Below are positions 11,358 to 21,609 of a stretch of 64,000 nucleotides of DNA, piece by piece. Below the pieces are notes generated by a model that saw nothing but the letters and a program-made list of their open reading frames with translations, had not been told where the DNA came from and ran no database searches. Position numbers and translations under genes: made by a program. The DNA comes from Cryoendolithus antarcticus. Lineage: Eukaryota > Ascomycota > Dothideomycetes > Cladosporiales > Cladosporiaceae. How positions within the stretch are numbered: the first letter of the stretch is position 1; the number at the start of each line of letters is the position of its first letter. The stretch is taken from assembly GCA_002077065.1 (NCBI GenBank), contig NAJO01000051.1:1-64000 (forward strand), in the 5' to 3' direction.

Positions 11358-13640
11358 TTAGCTTCCGCTTTCCAGCACTTCCTCCTCTCTTTCCCCACTC
11401 CCCATCCTCTTCCTCGGGTCTTCTTTAGCCAGTAATACTTTCGTGTCTTGGCCCAGGTCCACGCCGGAGTCACCGTCCCCTGCCTTCCCAGCCCGTGCCT
11501 CTCTAGCCACACTCCGGTCGTAGCTGGAGGGGTCGACGCCTAAAATGCCGCCTACACCCCCGCGATCGCCGGGAACGCTGAACTCGCGGAACGCGTAGCG
11601 CCATTCGACTAGGAAGGCACGCACGGTCTTGCCGACTTTATCTTTGCCGTTTTTGGAGTGGTGACCCGTGCCTGTGATGGCGTAGAGTGCGCGAGAGGAA
11701 GTCTGGTGTTCGAGTAGACAGTCGGAAAGATACGCGACCGCTTCCTCGGCGTGCAGGCCATGCAGATCCACATACAGCTCCTTTGCCCCCGAAGCAGACG
11801 ATAGGTGGGAATTCCGGTCCTCGTACAGCGCTCTAGCAGCCTCCCGATGCGCTTCCCGCATAAGCGCGTTCTCGTTCTGGCCGCGCAGACTCAACGCTTT
11901 CGCCCCGCGGGCGTCGTTGCGGTTCCAAGCCTGCGCGGCAGATTGCAGGAATTTGTTCCGTAGGCCGCCGTGGCGGACTGCTTCTGCGCGGGCGCGGAGG
12001 TAGGCTTGATTTACTTTATCCCCCGTTTCGAGCCAGGGGATCTGCGTTGGGGCGGGGATGGAGAGGGAGGCGCTGGAGTTTTCCCGCGTGGAGGTGAAGC
12101 TGCGGTTGTTGTGGAGACCTCTGCGCATTGCGTCGCGAGCTGAGGGGGAGGCGGCTGGGGAGGGCGAGAGGCGGACGATGTCTGCTAGACTCGAGGGCTG
12201 CGGTATCGGGACGGGATTCGTGGAGTGGTGGCCGTGGCCGCCGCGTTTGCCGTGGTGGCGTTTTCCTGGCTTTGCTGCGGCTGCGCTGCCGAGAGTTGGG
12301 AAGGCTTCTTCGTCGGTGAAGTTGACGTTGTTGTTCACGCCTGGGGTGGGAGCACGAGAGGTATGGCGGCTTGTTGGGCGGGATGAGTTGCGTGGGCCGG
12401 TGGGGATGAAGTTCGGGTAAAGGCCCGTTGGCATCGCTGCGGCCATCTGCTGTTGGTGATGTTGAAGGACTGCAGTGATTGTTTCTGGATCGATTGGATC
12501 AGAGTCCTCGTAGGGGTTACTTGTCTGAGGCTGCAAAGCAGGGAAGCTGTCTATGTCTGTAAGCTGGAAGTTGGGCGCAATGTACTGCGGTGTTGTGGTG
12601 CCGCTGTTCGCAATGCTGAGCTGCTGCATGAGCACGCTCGGATCGTGCGAGAACTGGCAGAGATTACCAGCAAGACAGTTGCCTTGCATCCAGAATTTGC
12701 AGAGATGATTCTCCAATGTATGTGCAAACCGGCAGTCCGCACGTGCACAGTGTCCAGACGCCAGCCAGTACCTGCAGATGATCGGAGACCTTTGCTGACC
12801 CAGTGGAGTGACTGGCCTCGAAGCTGGGTCCATGTTCTTCCCGATCAAAATGGTGCGACTCTGCTGCTCTTGCTGCACTGCCATAGCTGGCGCGCCCCGG
12901 TCTTGCGCCTCTATCAACGCATTGATCGTCTGGCTCAGATCATATCCATTTGCCTCCAAAACCTGCTCGAGTTCTGCGTCGCTTCGATTGTCCTGCAAGA
13001 TGGAGCGTAGCATATCATATGGACTCATGTCTGTCGTGTACGGCGTCATGAACTCGGATGAACCCCCCCAGGATCCATCTCCGAAGCTAGCATTGCTCCC
13101 GGCATCGTCATTCACAAGTCCATCGACGATGTCGCTCCCGTAGTCACCGTAGTTCTCATTCGACGGAGAAGAGTCGCTGAACTGGTATGTACTTAGGCGC
13201 GGCGAATGTGGTATAGCAGGTGTCGAGATGGGCAGCCGTGGCGACGGCTTGGGCGAGTTGAACGGCGAGCCCTGGGAGCTCATCGTCCTCTCCAACGCCG
13301 TCGGTCTCGGTCCAAAGCCAGGAGGAGCTGCAGGCGTAGCACTGTATAGCCGGGGTGAGCTCGAGCCAGACATCGGCGTGCCACTGCGCTGGATCCACGG
13401 TGCAGGCGACCTTGAGCGGATCACATTCGCCCCCCGCAACGGTGGAGGGCTCGACTTCTTGTCGCCGGCGCTCTTGTACTTCCATAACGCGCCAAGCACA
13501 GCATCTTCCAGAGCTTTGCCCTTCAGTGAGCTTGGAGGACCGCTCAGCAGCTCCTCCAGCTTGTCTGTCTTCTCCTCGTCCGCGAGCTTGGCATCTTCCA
13601 GGATTGGCTCGCAGAGCTCGTAGATGCGTTCGGAGACCAT
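11358..13640 (-). CDS. CUE / CCCH zinc-finger / Smr-domain protein
   Basis: A single exon codes for 760 aa, starting at ATG 13640. In order it has an N-terminal helical region, a Ser/Pro-rich stretch, a CUE-like ubiquitin-binding segment (about 205-246: SPYDMLRSILQ ... LSQTINALIEA), two CCCH fingers (about 285-333: CRYWLASGHCARADCRFAH and CKFWMQGNCLAGNLCQFSH), a DUF1771 helix pair (from about 545) and a C-terminal Smr domain with LYVDLHGLHAEEA and the TGTGHHS motif. Smr domains of this type are RNA endonucleases, and eukaryotic CUE/Smr proteins (Cue2/N4BP2 class) act in no-go mRNA decay. Cleavage of mRNA at stalled ribosomes is therefore a reasonable inference, with the fingers as extra RNA contacts. 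Confidence 0.87.
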   Translation of the reverse strand: MVSERIYELCEPILEDAKLADEEKTDKLEELLSGPPSSLKGKALEDAVLGALWKYKSAGDKKSSPPPLRGANVIRSRSPAPWIQRSGTPMSGSSSPRLYSATPAAPPGFGPRPTALERTMSSQGSPFNSPKPSPRLPISTPAIPHSPRLSTYQFSDSSPSNENYGDYGSDIVDGLVNDDAGSNASFGDGSWGGSSEFMTPYTTDMSPYDMLRSILQDNRSDAELEQVLEANGYDLSQTINALIEAQDRGAPAMAVQQEQQSRTILIGKNMDPASRPVTPLGQQRSPIICRYWLASGHCARADCRFAHTLENHLCKFWMQGNCLAGNLCQFSHDPSVLMQQLSIANSGTTTPQYIAPNFQLTDIDSFPALQPQTSNPYEDSDPIDPETITAVLQHHQQQMAAAMPTGLYPNFIPTGPRNSSRPTSRHTSRAPTPGVNNNVNFTDEEAFPTLGSAAAAKPGKRHHGKRGGHGHHSTNPVPIPQPSSLADIVRLSPSPAASPSARDAMRRGLHNNRSFTSTRENSSASLSIPAPTQIPWLETGDKVNQAYLRARAEAVRHGGLRNKFLQSAAQAWNRNDARGAKALSLRGQNENALMREAHREAARALYEDRNSHLSSASGAKELYVDLHGLHAEEAVAYLSDCLLEHQTSSRALYAITGTGHHSKNGKDKVGKTVRAFLVEWRYAFREFSVPGDRGGVGGILGVDPSSYDRSVAREARAGKAGDGDSGVDLGQDTKVLLAKEDPRKRMGSGEREEEVLESGS

Positions 13641-14257
13641 GATCGTGTTGTCGTGTTATATGTTATTAGGGAGTTCGTTAGGGTAGCAGCAGAAGTCGCT
13701 GCGGGGGAGTCGTGCGATGTGGTGCTTCGTGTCGTTGCGTGGGCGTGAAACGAGTGTACTGCCGTAATGTCGTTGATACTGCCGATGCGCCCTTGCTGTC
13801 ACCCTCGTTATCGTGATCGGTCCAGAGTGGTGAGAGGAGGAGTATGGTCAGAGGCAGATGGGTAGGCTCTGGGTGGATATGACCAGCGACAGAGTGAGGC
13901 TGGTGTCTGGGGAAGCGAAGCAATAAGCTGCGGTCTGTGCACTAGTCGATCGAGGCAAGCACGATGGACGTGTTGATTCTTGCACCTTCCATACGTCTTG
14001 GATATGTAAGTGAACGATCATTTGTATCGGGATCGTACGCATAGCTATCGCTTCGACACAGACAGCATCCGCCGTGTATTGAGCCCCGTCACCGCCAGAC
14101 GCCTCGCTCTGAGCCTCATCAGCACCCTGCAGCACCCTCCACAAACTTTATTCATTTCTCCGACTTCCCGGTCCCGCTTACTGTGCATATCTGGCGATCA
14201 CTCTATCAAGCACTCTCTACCTCCAAGCTCTCACACACCCTCACCACTCCCTCGGCC
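13641..14257. other. shared promoter region of two CCCH zinc-finger genes
   Basis: This 617-nt region separates the divergent starts of the Smr-domain gene and YTH1. It is pyrimidine-rich on the + strand near YTH1. I see no small gene here. Confidence 0.5.
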
Positions 14258-15085
14258 ATGGCCACCACCACAGCCACCCTCACAAAACCGCCATCACCAG
14301 CCGACCAAGTCCTCTACCCCTCCACCCTCGCAACACCCCCATTTACATTCCTCCCCTCCCTCCTCACCACCCACCCGACCCTAACCCGCCCCTCAAAACT
14401 CTCCCGCCCCATCTGCACCGCCTACAAATCCCCCAAAGGCTGCCCCCGCGGCCCCCTCTGCCCAGACAGACACTACACGCCGCCCTCCGAGCGCGCCGGC
14501 GTCGGAAATCTGATCTGCAAACACTACCAACGCGGGCTCTGCAAAAAGGGCGACGCGTGCGATTTTGCGCATACCTTCAATCTGCGCGATGAGCGGGAGT
14601 GTAAGGAGTTCAGTCGCTGGGGGGTTTGTGGGCAAGGGGAGGAGTGCGCGTATGTGCATATTGGACCGAATAGTCCGTTGAGGCGGAAGGCGTGTGAGCA
14701 TTATGCTAGGGGGTTTTGTCCGTTGGGTCCGTGGTGTAAGGCGAGGCATGTGAAGCATAAGGTGCCCTGTCCATTTTACTTGGCGGGCTTTTGTCCGAAC
14801 GGACGCGCGCATCCGCCGGGCCCGGATCGGATTGTGAGTTGTGAGTTTGGCGCGCATGCTAGGTGGATACGGGATGAGGATCTTGTGCCGCGGAAACCCG
14901 AGGTCAGAACGCAGGAGGATGAGAGTAGGGAGGTGAGGGAGCAGGAGGAGAGGGAAGTGGAGTTCTGGGAAGAGAGCGAGAGGATGTTTGAGAGGGATAT
15001 GGCGCGGGGAGGGCAGTTTGGGAGTCGAGGCGGGTTCAGAGGACGGGGACGAGGAAGGGGAGGGTTCAGAGGGAAGAGGTTCTAA
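14258..15085 (+). CDS. YTH1: mRNA 3'-end processing factor Yth1/CPSF30
   Basis: A single exon codes for 275 aa. ATG 14258 sits in a good context (gccATGg). An in-frame ATG at 14183 would add 25 unrelated residues. Five CCCH zinc fingers run from about residue 50 to 200: CTAYKSPKGCPRGPLCPDRH, CKHYQRGLCKKGDACDFAH, CKEFSRWGVCGQGEECAYVH, CEHYARGFCPLGPWCKARH and CPFYLAGFCPNG. An acidic/basic helix and an RGG-rich tail (FRGRGRGRGGFRGKRF) follow. This is the Yth1/CPSF30 layout; fingers 2 and 3 recognise the AAUAAA signal in the cleavage and polyadenylation factor. The fifth finger's distal part is less regular (GRAHPPG), as is common in the family. Confidence 0.94.
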   Translation: MATTTATLTKPPSPADQVLYPSTLATPPFTFLPSLLTTHPTLTRPSKLSRPICTAYKSPKGCPRGPLCPDRHYTPPSERAGVGNLICKHYQRGLCKKGDACDFAHTFNLRDERECKEFSRWGVCGQGEECAYVHIGPNSPLRRKACEHYARGFCPLGPWCKARHVKHKVPCPFYLAGFCPNGRAHPPGPDRIVSCEFGAHARWIRDEDLVPRKPEVRTQEDESREVREQEEREVEFWEESERMFERDMARGGQFGSRGGFRGRGRGRGGFRGKRF

Positions 15086-15649
15086 GAGATGAAAGCGACG
15101 GACACTTCTTGTGAGAATTGAATCTCGCTATGGAGACCAAGTGCAGGTCGCTAGAGCGTTTATCGCTACGCCGCCGGATTTTGCTGTCGGACTTGGGTAC
15201 TGCAAGCAACACACTATGAGCCGGCGTGACATGACCTGCAGCCCGTACTTCGCGACGCAGGAAGGCTGGATCCATCAGTGCACTCTCAACTCACGCGCTC
15301 GACGAAGGCAACCTTAGCTGCCATGTTCGCTGCCATGGCGATGCACGCGTGACGCTGCATGACCAGCGTGGGAGTACCAGCGCTAGCGAAAGTACGAGCG
15401 AGAGGAACGCGCAGCCCAATCACGTTGCAGTGGGCGATGAGGAAGACGGCATGACCAAGTCAGGCGCGCATAGCGTGTGTATCGATGGTACAGAGCCAGG
15501 GAAATTGCACTTTGGTGGTGCACGAAAGCGAGTGGGACATAGCACGGTGCTGTGGTGTAGACATGTATAATTAGAAGAAATCCTGTCCCAGACGCCCCCA
15601 ATGCCGCCCAACACGCGCCTTGGCCCCATCATCACATCCGTCTACCTGT
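15086..15649. other. intergenic, no gene seen
   Basis: This 564-nt region lies between two convergent 3' ends (YTH1 and the WSC gene). Short open frames on both strands look like chance. No structured element is obvious. Confidence 0.5.
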
Positions 15650-17922
15650 CTAGTTCACAGGCAAAGAATATACATCCATCGCCCCGGGTCCTCCACAAGT
15701 ATACCTCCCATCCCCCTCACAAGCCATGTTACACTGCGTACTCTTCTGGTCCGGCGTATTCACCAACGAGTTCCCGCAGAAACACTCACGTCCGTACTCC
15801 AGCCCTGCGTAAATATACCCAGCGTAATAGCAGCCATTAAAGCACGTTGAGAGCGTGTTCAGCTCGCCGGAGGGGTGCTGATATTGGTAGGGAAAGCGGC
15901 GGGCGCCGACGGAGTCGCTGAAGCAGCCGTAGTAGTTCAGGGAGGAGACTTGTTGGGCTGTGGGGGAGGCGGCTGTGGGGGAGGAGACAGGCGAGGGAGA
16001 GGAAGAGGCAGGGGTGCCGGTTGAGAAAACGGAGATGGCGCCTGCGCCGCCGCAGAGCTCGGTGCTGTCGCCGCTGCAGGCCATGTTGCAGTTTGATTGA
16101 GAGGAAGCGATGCTAGCGTACGACGCAAGGGCATTGTCGCAGTAGCACTCGTGGCTATACTCCATGCCTGCGATGCTGTAGCCGGCGCCGGAGCAGGCGG
16201 AGATGCAGGACTCGATTTCCATGGTGTCGGAGTTTGGCTGCTGCTTGGAGAGGATTCGATTACCGGGGTTGTCGTTATAGCAGGATTGGAAGGACCAGCC
16301 GCTTGGGAGGTTGGAGGGGACTTGCGAGGGGCCGGCGGCGGGCGTGGTTGTGCCGGTACCTGTGCCTGAGCCTGAGCCAGTGCCGGTGGTGGGCGCCTTG
16401 CTCGAGACGGTGCCGTCGGTATTCACGTACTCGAACATGGAAAGCCTGTTGCTGCCACCGCAGAGCTCCGTATTGTCACCTTCGCAGACGAACGAGCAGC
16501 CAGCGTTGCCATCAGGTGCTGGACCGCCGCCATTTTCGAAAGAGAAGCCACAGTGGCATTCACGGCCGTACTCCATACCGCTGTAAGGGTACCCGTTCGT
16601 CTGGCAGTATGCCTGGCAGGTCGCGGGGGTGAGGCTGCCGAAGTAGTCCTTCTCGACTGCCAGGGTACGGGCGTTCGGCTGATCGGCATAGCAGCCGAGC
16701 GATCGCCAGGCACCGCCAGCAGCGTAAACGTTCAGTCTACCAGCACCGCCGCAGGTCTCGCCAGCGGATCCGGAGCAGGGCTTGTTGCAGCCTGCAGAGC
16801 CATCACTGGCTTGACCCTGGTTGTTCTGAACGGCATTATCGCACCAGCACTCACTTCCAAATTCGAGACCAGCGTAAGAGTAGCCTTGGCTCGAGCAGGT
16901 GGCAGTGCAGTAGTCGACGGTCATGCCACCAGCAGGCTGCTGCACTTGATTGCGGAAAGCGCGATTGTTGGTAGCATCAGTCCAGCATCCGAGCGAAGTC
17001 CAGCCAGAAGGCAGTGTAGGAGTAACTGGTGTCACGGGTCCGGAAGCAGCCTTTTGCGGTGTAGCACCATTCAAGCTGTACAAGTTCATTGCGCCAGCGC
17101 CACCACAGAAGTTCAACTTATCGCCGTTACACTTGTTACTGCAAGTAGAGTCGGACGTGGGAGCCCCGTTGGCATAGGTGTTATCGCAGTAGCACTCGCC
17201 TGTTAATCATGATTAGAGTGAAGGGTTCCAATCAGGCAGAGAAGTTGGAAGTCGTACCTGAGTACTCGGCGCCAGCGAGCGTGTAGCCAGCATTCTTGCA
17301 AGCAGACAGGCAAAGCGGAATGGTCATCTCAGAGCCACCGCCAGTAGTACCCACAGGATGCGTGAGCGTACGCGCCGCTGTGCTATCAGTCCAGCAGCCC
17401 TGGCTCACCCAACCATCGACACCGGGGTTGACAGTCGTTGTCTTTACCGGCGGGTTTCCAATAAACGTGCCATTCCAGAACAGGTTGATCCTGTCAGCAC
17501 CACCGCACGGCTGTGTCGCAGTCTTCGTGCATGCCATGTTGCAGTCGCTGTCGGGCTTTTGGACCGAGTCGGTGTTGACGTAGTTGTCACACCAGCACTC
17601 TCCTCCGTACTCTGTGCCTGCGTAGGCGTATCCTAGGGCTTGACATTGTAGCTGGCATGCTCCGTCGTCATTGTGTTCGCCTGAATGGGCTTGCAGGCTC
17701 AAAGTCCTGTCCTGCTGGGAATCACTGGGGAGGATCGAATCAGCGAGTGTTTGGGAGGATAGAGTGGTAGAGTCCATACCTGAAGCACCCAAGCGATCGC
17801 CAGTTCTCGGTTGTGTAAGGCGTCAAAGTGTTCTGCCTCTTCTCGGGCAATCGCATAGCCTGCGACCCATGAAGGGCTAGTGAAGCAAGACCAAGCGAAG
17901 TTATAAGCATCTTGGAAGACAT
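15650..17922 (-). CDS. secreted protein with six WSC domains
   Basis: Exons are complement(17780..17922), complement(17258..17724) and complement(15650..17199), giving 719 aa. The junctions restore WSC motifs (LGCF|SDSQQD and AEYS|GECYCDN). A signal peptide (MSSKMLITSLGLASLALHGSQA) is followed by a likely KR processing site. Six WSC repeats follow, each starting like GCxxD and containing YAGxEYGxECxC and CxxxCxGxxxxxCGG. Between repeats four and five, and before the last, are Ser/Thr/Gly/Pro linkers. There is no transmembrane segment after the signal peptide, so this is an extracellular protein, unlike the single-WSC yeast stress sensors. WSC domains bind carbohydrate; adhesion or wall binding is a fair inference. 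Confidence 0.9.
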
Positions 17923-19197
17923 CTCTGAAGAAAGGGAAACAGTGGAACGACTGTGAGTAGCGAGTGAAGACGAGATGTCAGGATGCGATACAGGAAGGAC
18001 GATCTTGACGAAGAACAGCAAGATCGAGAAAGTTATGTACCTATCGTGTTTGGCGAGATGTGCAAAATAGGTCCACCATCTGGACCCATGGCTTGAGGTC
18101 TGGAAACTCTCATCACCACGAGGCGGACAAGGCCAGGTCGTCTACGGCTACTACCAGTGGTCCAGAGGTCGCAAAGTCGACTATCGTTGCCAGCCGTTGG
18201 TAACATGGCAAACTAGTAAGTCTCGAGTGCGAGTCGAGGCATACCCTCAGCTTCTGTGGTGGACGCCTTCACATGGTCTAGTCTATCCGTAGCACCACGG
18301 GTGTCCCATTGAGCCCAGGCGTGAGAGCACGGTCGTCGGATACAAGCACATCTTGAGGCTCAAGTCTGGGAGCACAGAGTGATAGGACGAAGCCGAGTCC
18401 GTGGCCGCCAGCCACGCGAGCTGATGTGTGACCGAAAGAGTACACCAAAGCCGTTTCTAGATGGAGCTTTCCTAGATGAGGTTTGGGCAGCGCCACGGCG
18501 TGTTACAACGGTCCAATTTCGGTGTGCGCGACAAGCGATAGCAAGCACCTGAGGCGTGGTCTAGAGGAGAAGGTTGTGGCTTGTATGTCGGGGAGTTTTG
18601 GGTTGGTTTTGGGAGTAGTGCGTTATAGTGCGGCGGTGGCGGTGCGTGTGATCTCCATGAGATCTCGAAGTCCTTTGTTGTGTCTGTCACATGTCTGTCA
18701 TCAAGAACGGGACGGAGCTTCCAGATACCAACATACCAGGTAGACAGTACTCCAGTGACCGAAAGTCTATAGTCCGAGGTCGTATCGTATCCGACCAGAT
18801 GTAATGGATGCAAGGCTGGACGGAAGCGAGCAAGGCAAGGTCGAAAGCGGAATTGTGGAGATTGACAGTCGGCCAAAAATAAGCTCACCCTGCTACCGGA
18901 AAATCATTGATCCTGGTCGACCACGGTAGGAGACCAACTCTAGATCGCTCGACAAGTACCACAGTACCCACTGACTCGAGAGCCTGGGACATCAGTTCGC
19001 TGCACGAGTAGCGTCCTGAAGAGGGCTCACAAGTACCACACCCTCGGCGCTGGGGAGTGATTATCTATGCAAATCTATCGAGCATGTAATCAGCCCTGTG
19101 CTGCAGACCATAAGCCCTTCTCCCGCCGAACACATGTAAGCCTCGCAGAAGACATGCGCGATTCTGCCCGTCGCCATCACCTCGCACATCGTGACAT
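17923..19197. other. intergenic, no gene seen
   Basis: This is 1.27 kb between the start of the WSC gene and the 3' end of the P450. Reverse-strand open frames at 18278..18888 have no family resemblance. The WSC promoter should lie in the first few hundred bases. Confidence 0.5.
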
Positions 19198-21078
19198 TTA
19201 CCCAACCACACCCTTCCGCCTCCTCAAGCGACAAGGCATTCCCTCCCTCGGCTTCGCAGTCCCAAGCTGAATCTGATACGCCTCATCCCCCCACATCTCC
19301 TGCACTCCCTCCACATCCCCAGGATACCCACTTCCATCGCCCCTCAGCTCTTGACTGCACAACTCCTTGTACGCAGCCTCGAAGTCGAAGCTCCGGACCG
19401 TCATTGCCAGGATGACCTTTGTCTCGATCATGGCGAGCTCCTGGCCGATGCAATTTCGGGGCCCTTTGGAGAAGGGGACGTAAGCGCTAGTGTTAGTGGA
19501 GGGGTCTAAGAAGCGTTCGGGGCGGAAGATGTGAGGGTCGCCCCAGAGAGGGGAGCGGTGCAGGCCGACGTCGACGGGCCAGAGCATAAGGTCTTTGGTG
19601 TGGATTGCTTGGCCGGTTGTGGGGTCGTGGATGAAGAAGCTGTGCGTAGTGTCAGTAAGTGGGACCAAGGATCTGGGGACGGCGAGATGCTTACCCTTCT
19701 TCGCCGACCCTGATGGAGCTGGCTGGCGGCTGCAAGCGAAGGACTTCTTTGATGACTGCTGTAGTATACTCGAGGCGGTTCAGGAGGCGGGCGTCATCCT
19801 TGATCGCTTGAGCGGCCGCAGCGGGTCCTGAGCCGAAGATGCTGTCGTGTTCTGCACGGATTTTGGCGAGCATGTTGGGGTTCTTGGAGAGATAGTTGTA
19901 GCAATAGCATATTGTCGAGCTGAAAAGCCGTTATCAGCAAGGGAAATTTTGCGCAGCCTGGATACTTGCAACTCACCTAGTGGTGTCATGCCCAGCGAAG
20001 ACGAAAGTTTTTATGTTCGCAATAGCACCAGCGCGGAAGTCAGGGTCCATCTTATCGACCTTGGAATTCGATCCCGTCGCTCCTTTCACCTCCTTCAGAT
20101 AAGTTGTCAAAGCGAGATCAATGACGTGCTTCTGCTGCTTCCCGTCTGATTGACGCTGTCGATCCGCAAAGCGCTCGTCTAGTACACGGCCGATGTAGCG
20201 ATTCATACGGTAGTTGTTCCACCTCTGCACGAACGGACGACGGAAGTCGATCAGCTCGCTTGGCTGGAACTGAGCCCCAATCGCCTGCCATCTGGTTTGT
20301 GATATGAATGCATTGACGAGATCGTTTGAACTCGTCTGAGAGTTGAGATCGTGGTCCATCACAACTTTGGCAATGATGTCGACTGTCAGTCTGGTCGTTG
20401 CGGGCTCCATGCGGAATAGATCTCCCTTCTTTGCATGGTCATCCATAAGCTTGCAGAATATTGCGCACTGGTCTACGAGAGCTGGGACCATGGCCATGAG
20501 ATGAGAGGCACTGAAACCAGGGTTGAAGGCAGATCGCCATTTCTTCCATGTAGCGCCTTCAGCCGAGACGAGGTTCCCCTCGCCGCCGAAGTTTTCCATG
20601 AACTCAGCGACGGCCGGGTGCTTGAGTGCTGAGTACTTGACGGTGAATTCGTGCATCATCTCGGGAAGAAATGTAACCAGGATTGTTGGTCCGAGTGGCC
20701 TAGTCGCTATCAGATTGACACCACACACTCTCCGCATCACAAGCACTGTGGCATGAGCACTCACCAAACGTCCTGGGAGTATAGTTAGATCGGCAGCTCG
20801 AATTCGAAAGGTGGTCAACATACCAGACAAAACCAGTCGCCAAGCCCATACGCTTCCTTGACGTGCATCGAGTACGTCTGTGGTGCAGCACTCTTCGGTT
20901 GCTTGGCTACGATCTTGCCCATCGAGATAAGATGTCCGAACAAGTAGCTCCTGGGTGGGCCTGGAAGATTCTTGCTCAGGCTACGGTGGTAGTGCAGTCG
21001 TCTCCAGAATTCGAGCAGTCCAGTTACAATCACCACCCCGATAGCCCAGCTCAGACGCTGGGGTGATAGCACATCCAT
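19198..21078 (-). CDS. cytochrome P450 monooxygenase
   Basis: Five exons: complement(20824..21078, 20765..20772, 19977..20699, 19695..19919, 19198..19639), giving 550 aa. The second exon is only 8 nt (GACGTTTG); it is needed to join WFCL to DVWPLGP in frame. An N-terminal membrane anchor (WAIGVVIVTGLLEFW) and the proline hinge (LPGPPRS) point to the ER. The I-helix has AGHDTT, the K-helix has KEVLRLQP (ExxR), and the heme loop is FSKGPRNCIGQELAMIE with Cys near 467. All key residues are intact. The family is not assigned and the substrate is unknown. No synthase gene is adjacent, so I do not call a secondary-metabolite cluster. Confidence 0.88.
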
Positions 21079-21609
21079 ATTGACAACGGTGTCTGACGGC
21101 TGCAATGATTTGAGCCTGGAAAGAATGGACGGAGTCTGAGGAAAATCAAGCGGAGGAATGCATGAAAGAAATGGACTTGATGGTAATCAGCTGGCTGTAA
21201 TGCGAGCCTAGCGGCACAAGCGAGCTACCAACACCAATCCTTCGACAGGGGGTCATCAAGCAGAGTCCGAACTATCCAATAGAGAGAAAGGACAATGCAA
21301 AGCTTCTGCGTTGCGCAGATAGTGTGAGACTACCACGATACTTGCATAGTGTTCGTATATATAGTCGTGTTGAGAGGTGTCAATGGAAGAGGCAGCTAGC
21401 CCTCCGTCGTTCCTGCCCTACAACAGTGGGGCAGAGTCCCTTCCCTACTTGATATCACATGTTACGCACAAACCGGCGGATAGTCCCGCCGAGAAACGCG
21501 GAACTATTACTACGGCGGCGTGTAGGTAATGCAATTGAAAGGAAAGCGAACACACATACTTCCATCACACCTCATCAAAGTATACGTTCAAAGTAGTGAT
21601 AACGCCAAG
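21079..21609. promoter_or_regulatory. divergent P450 / SNX4 promoter region
   Basis: This 531-nt region separates two divergent starts. A TATATATA run at 21356..21363 reads the same on both strands. It lies 278 nt upstream of the P450 ATG and about 250 nt upstream of the nexin start, so the gene it serves is not clear. Confidence 0.4.

Noticed and set aside
15650..21078. Possible secondary-metabolite cluster (WSC protein plus P450)
   Set aside because: No synthase, transferase or pathway regulator lies near; two adjacent genes are not enough.
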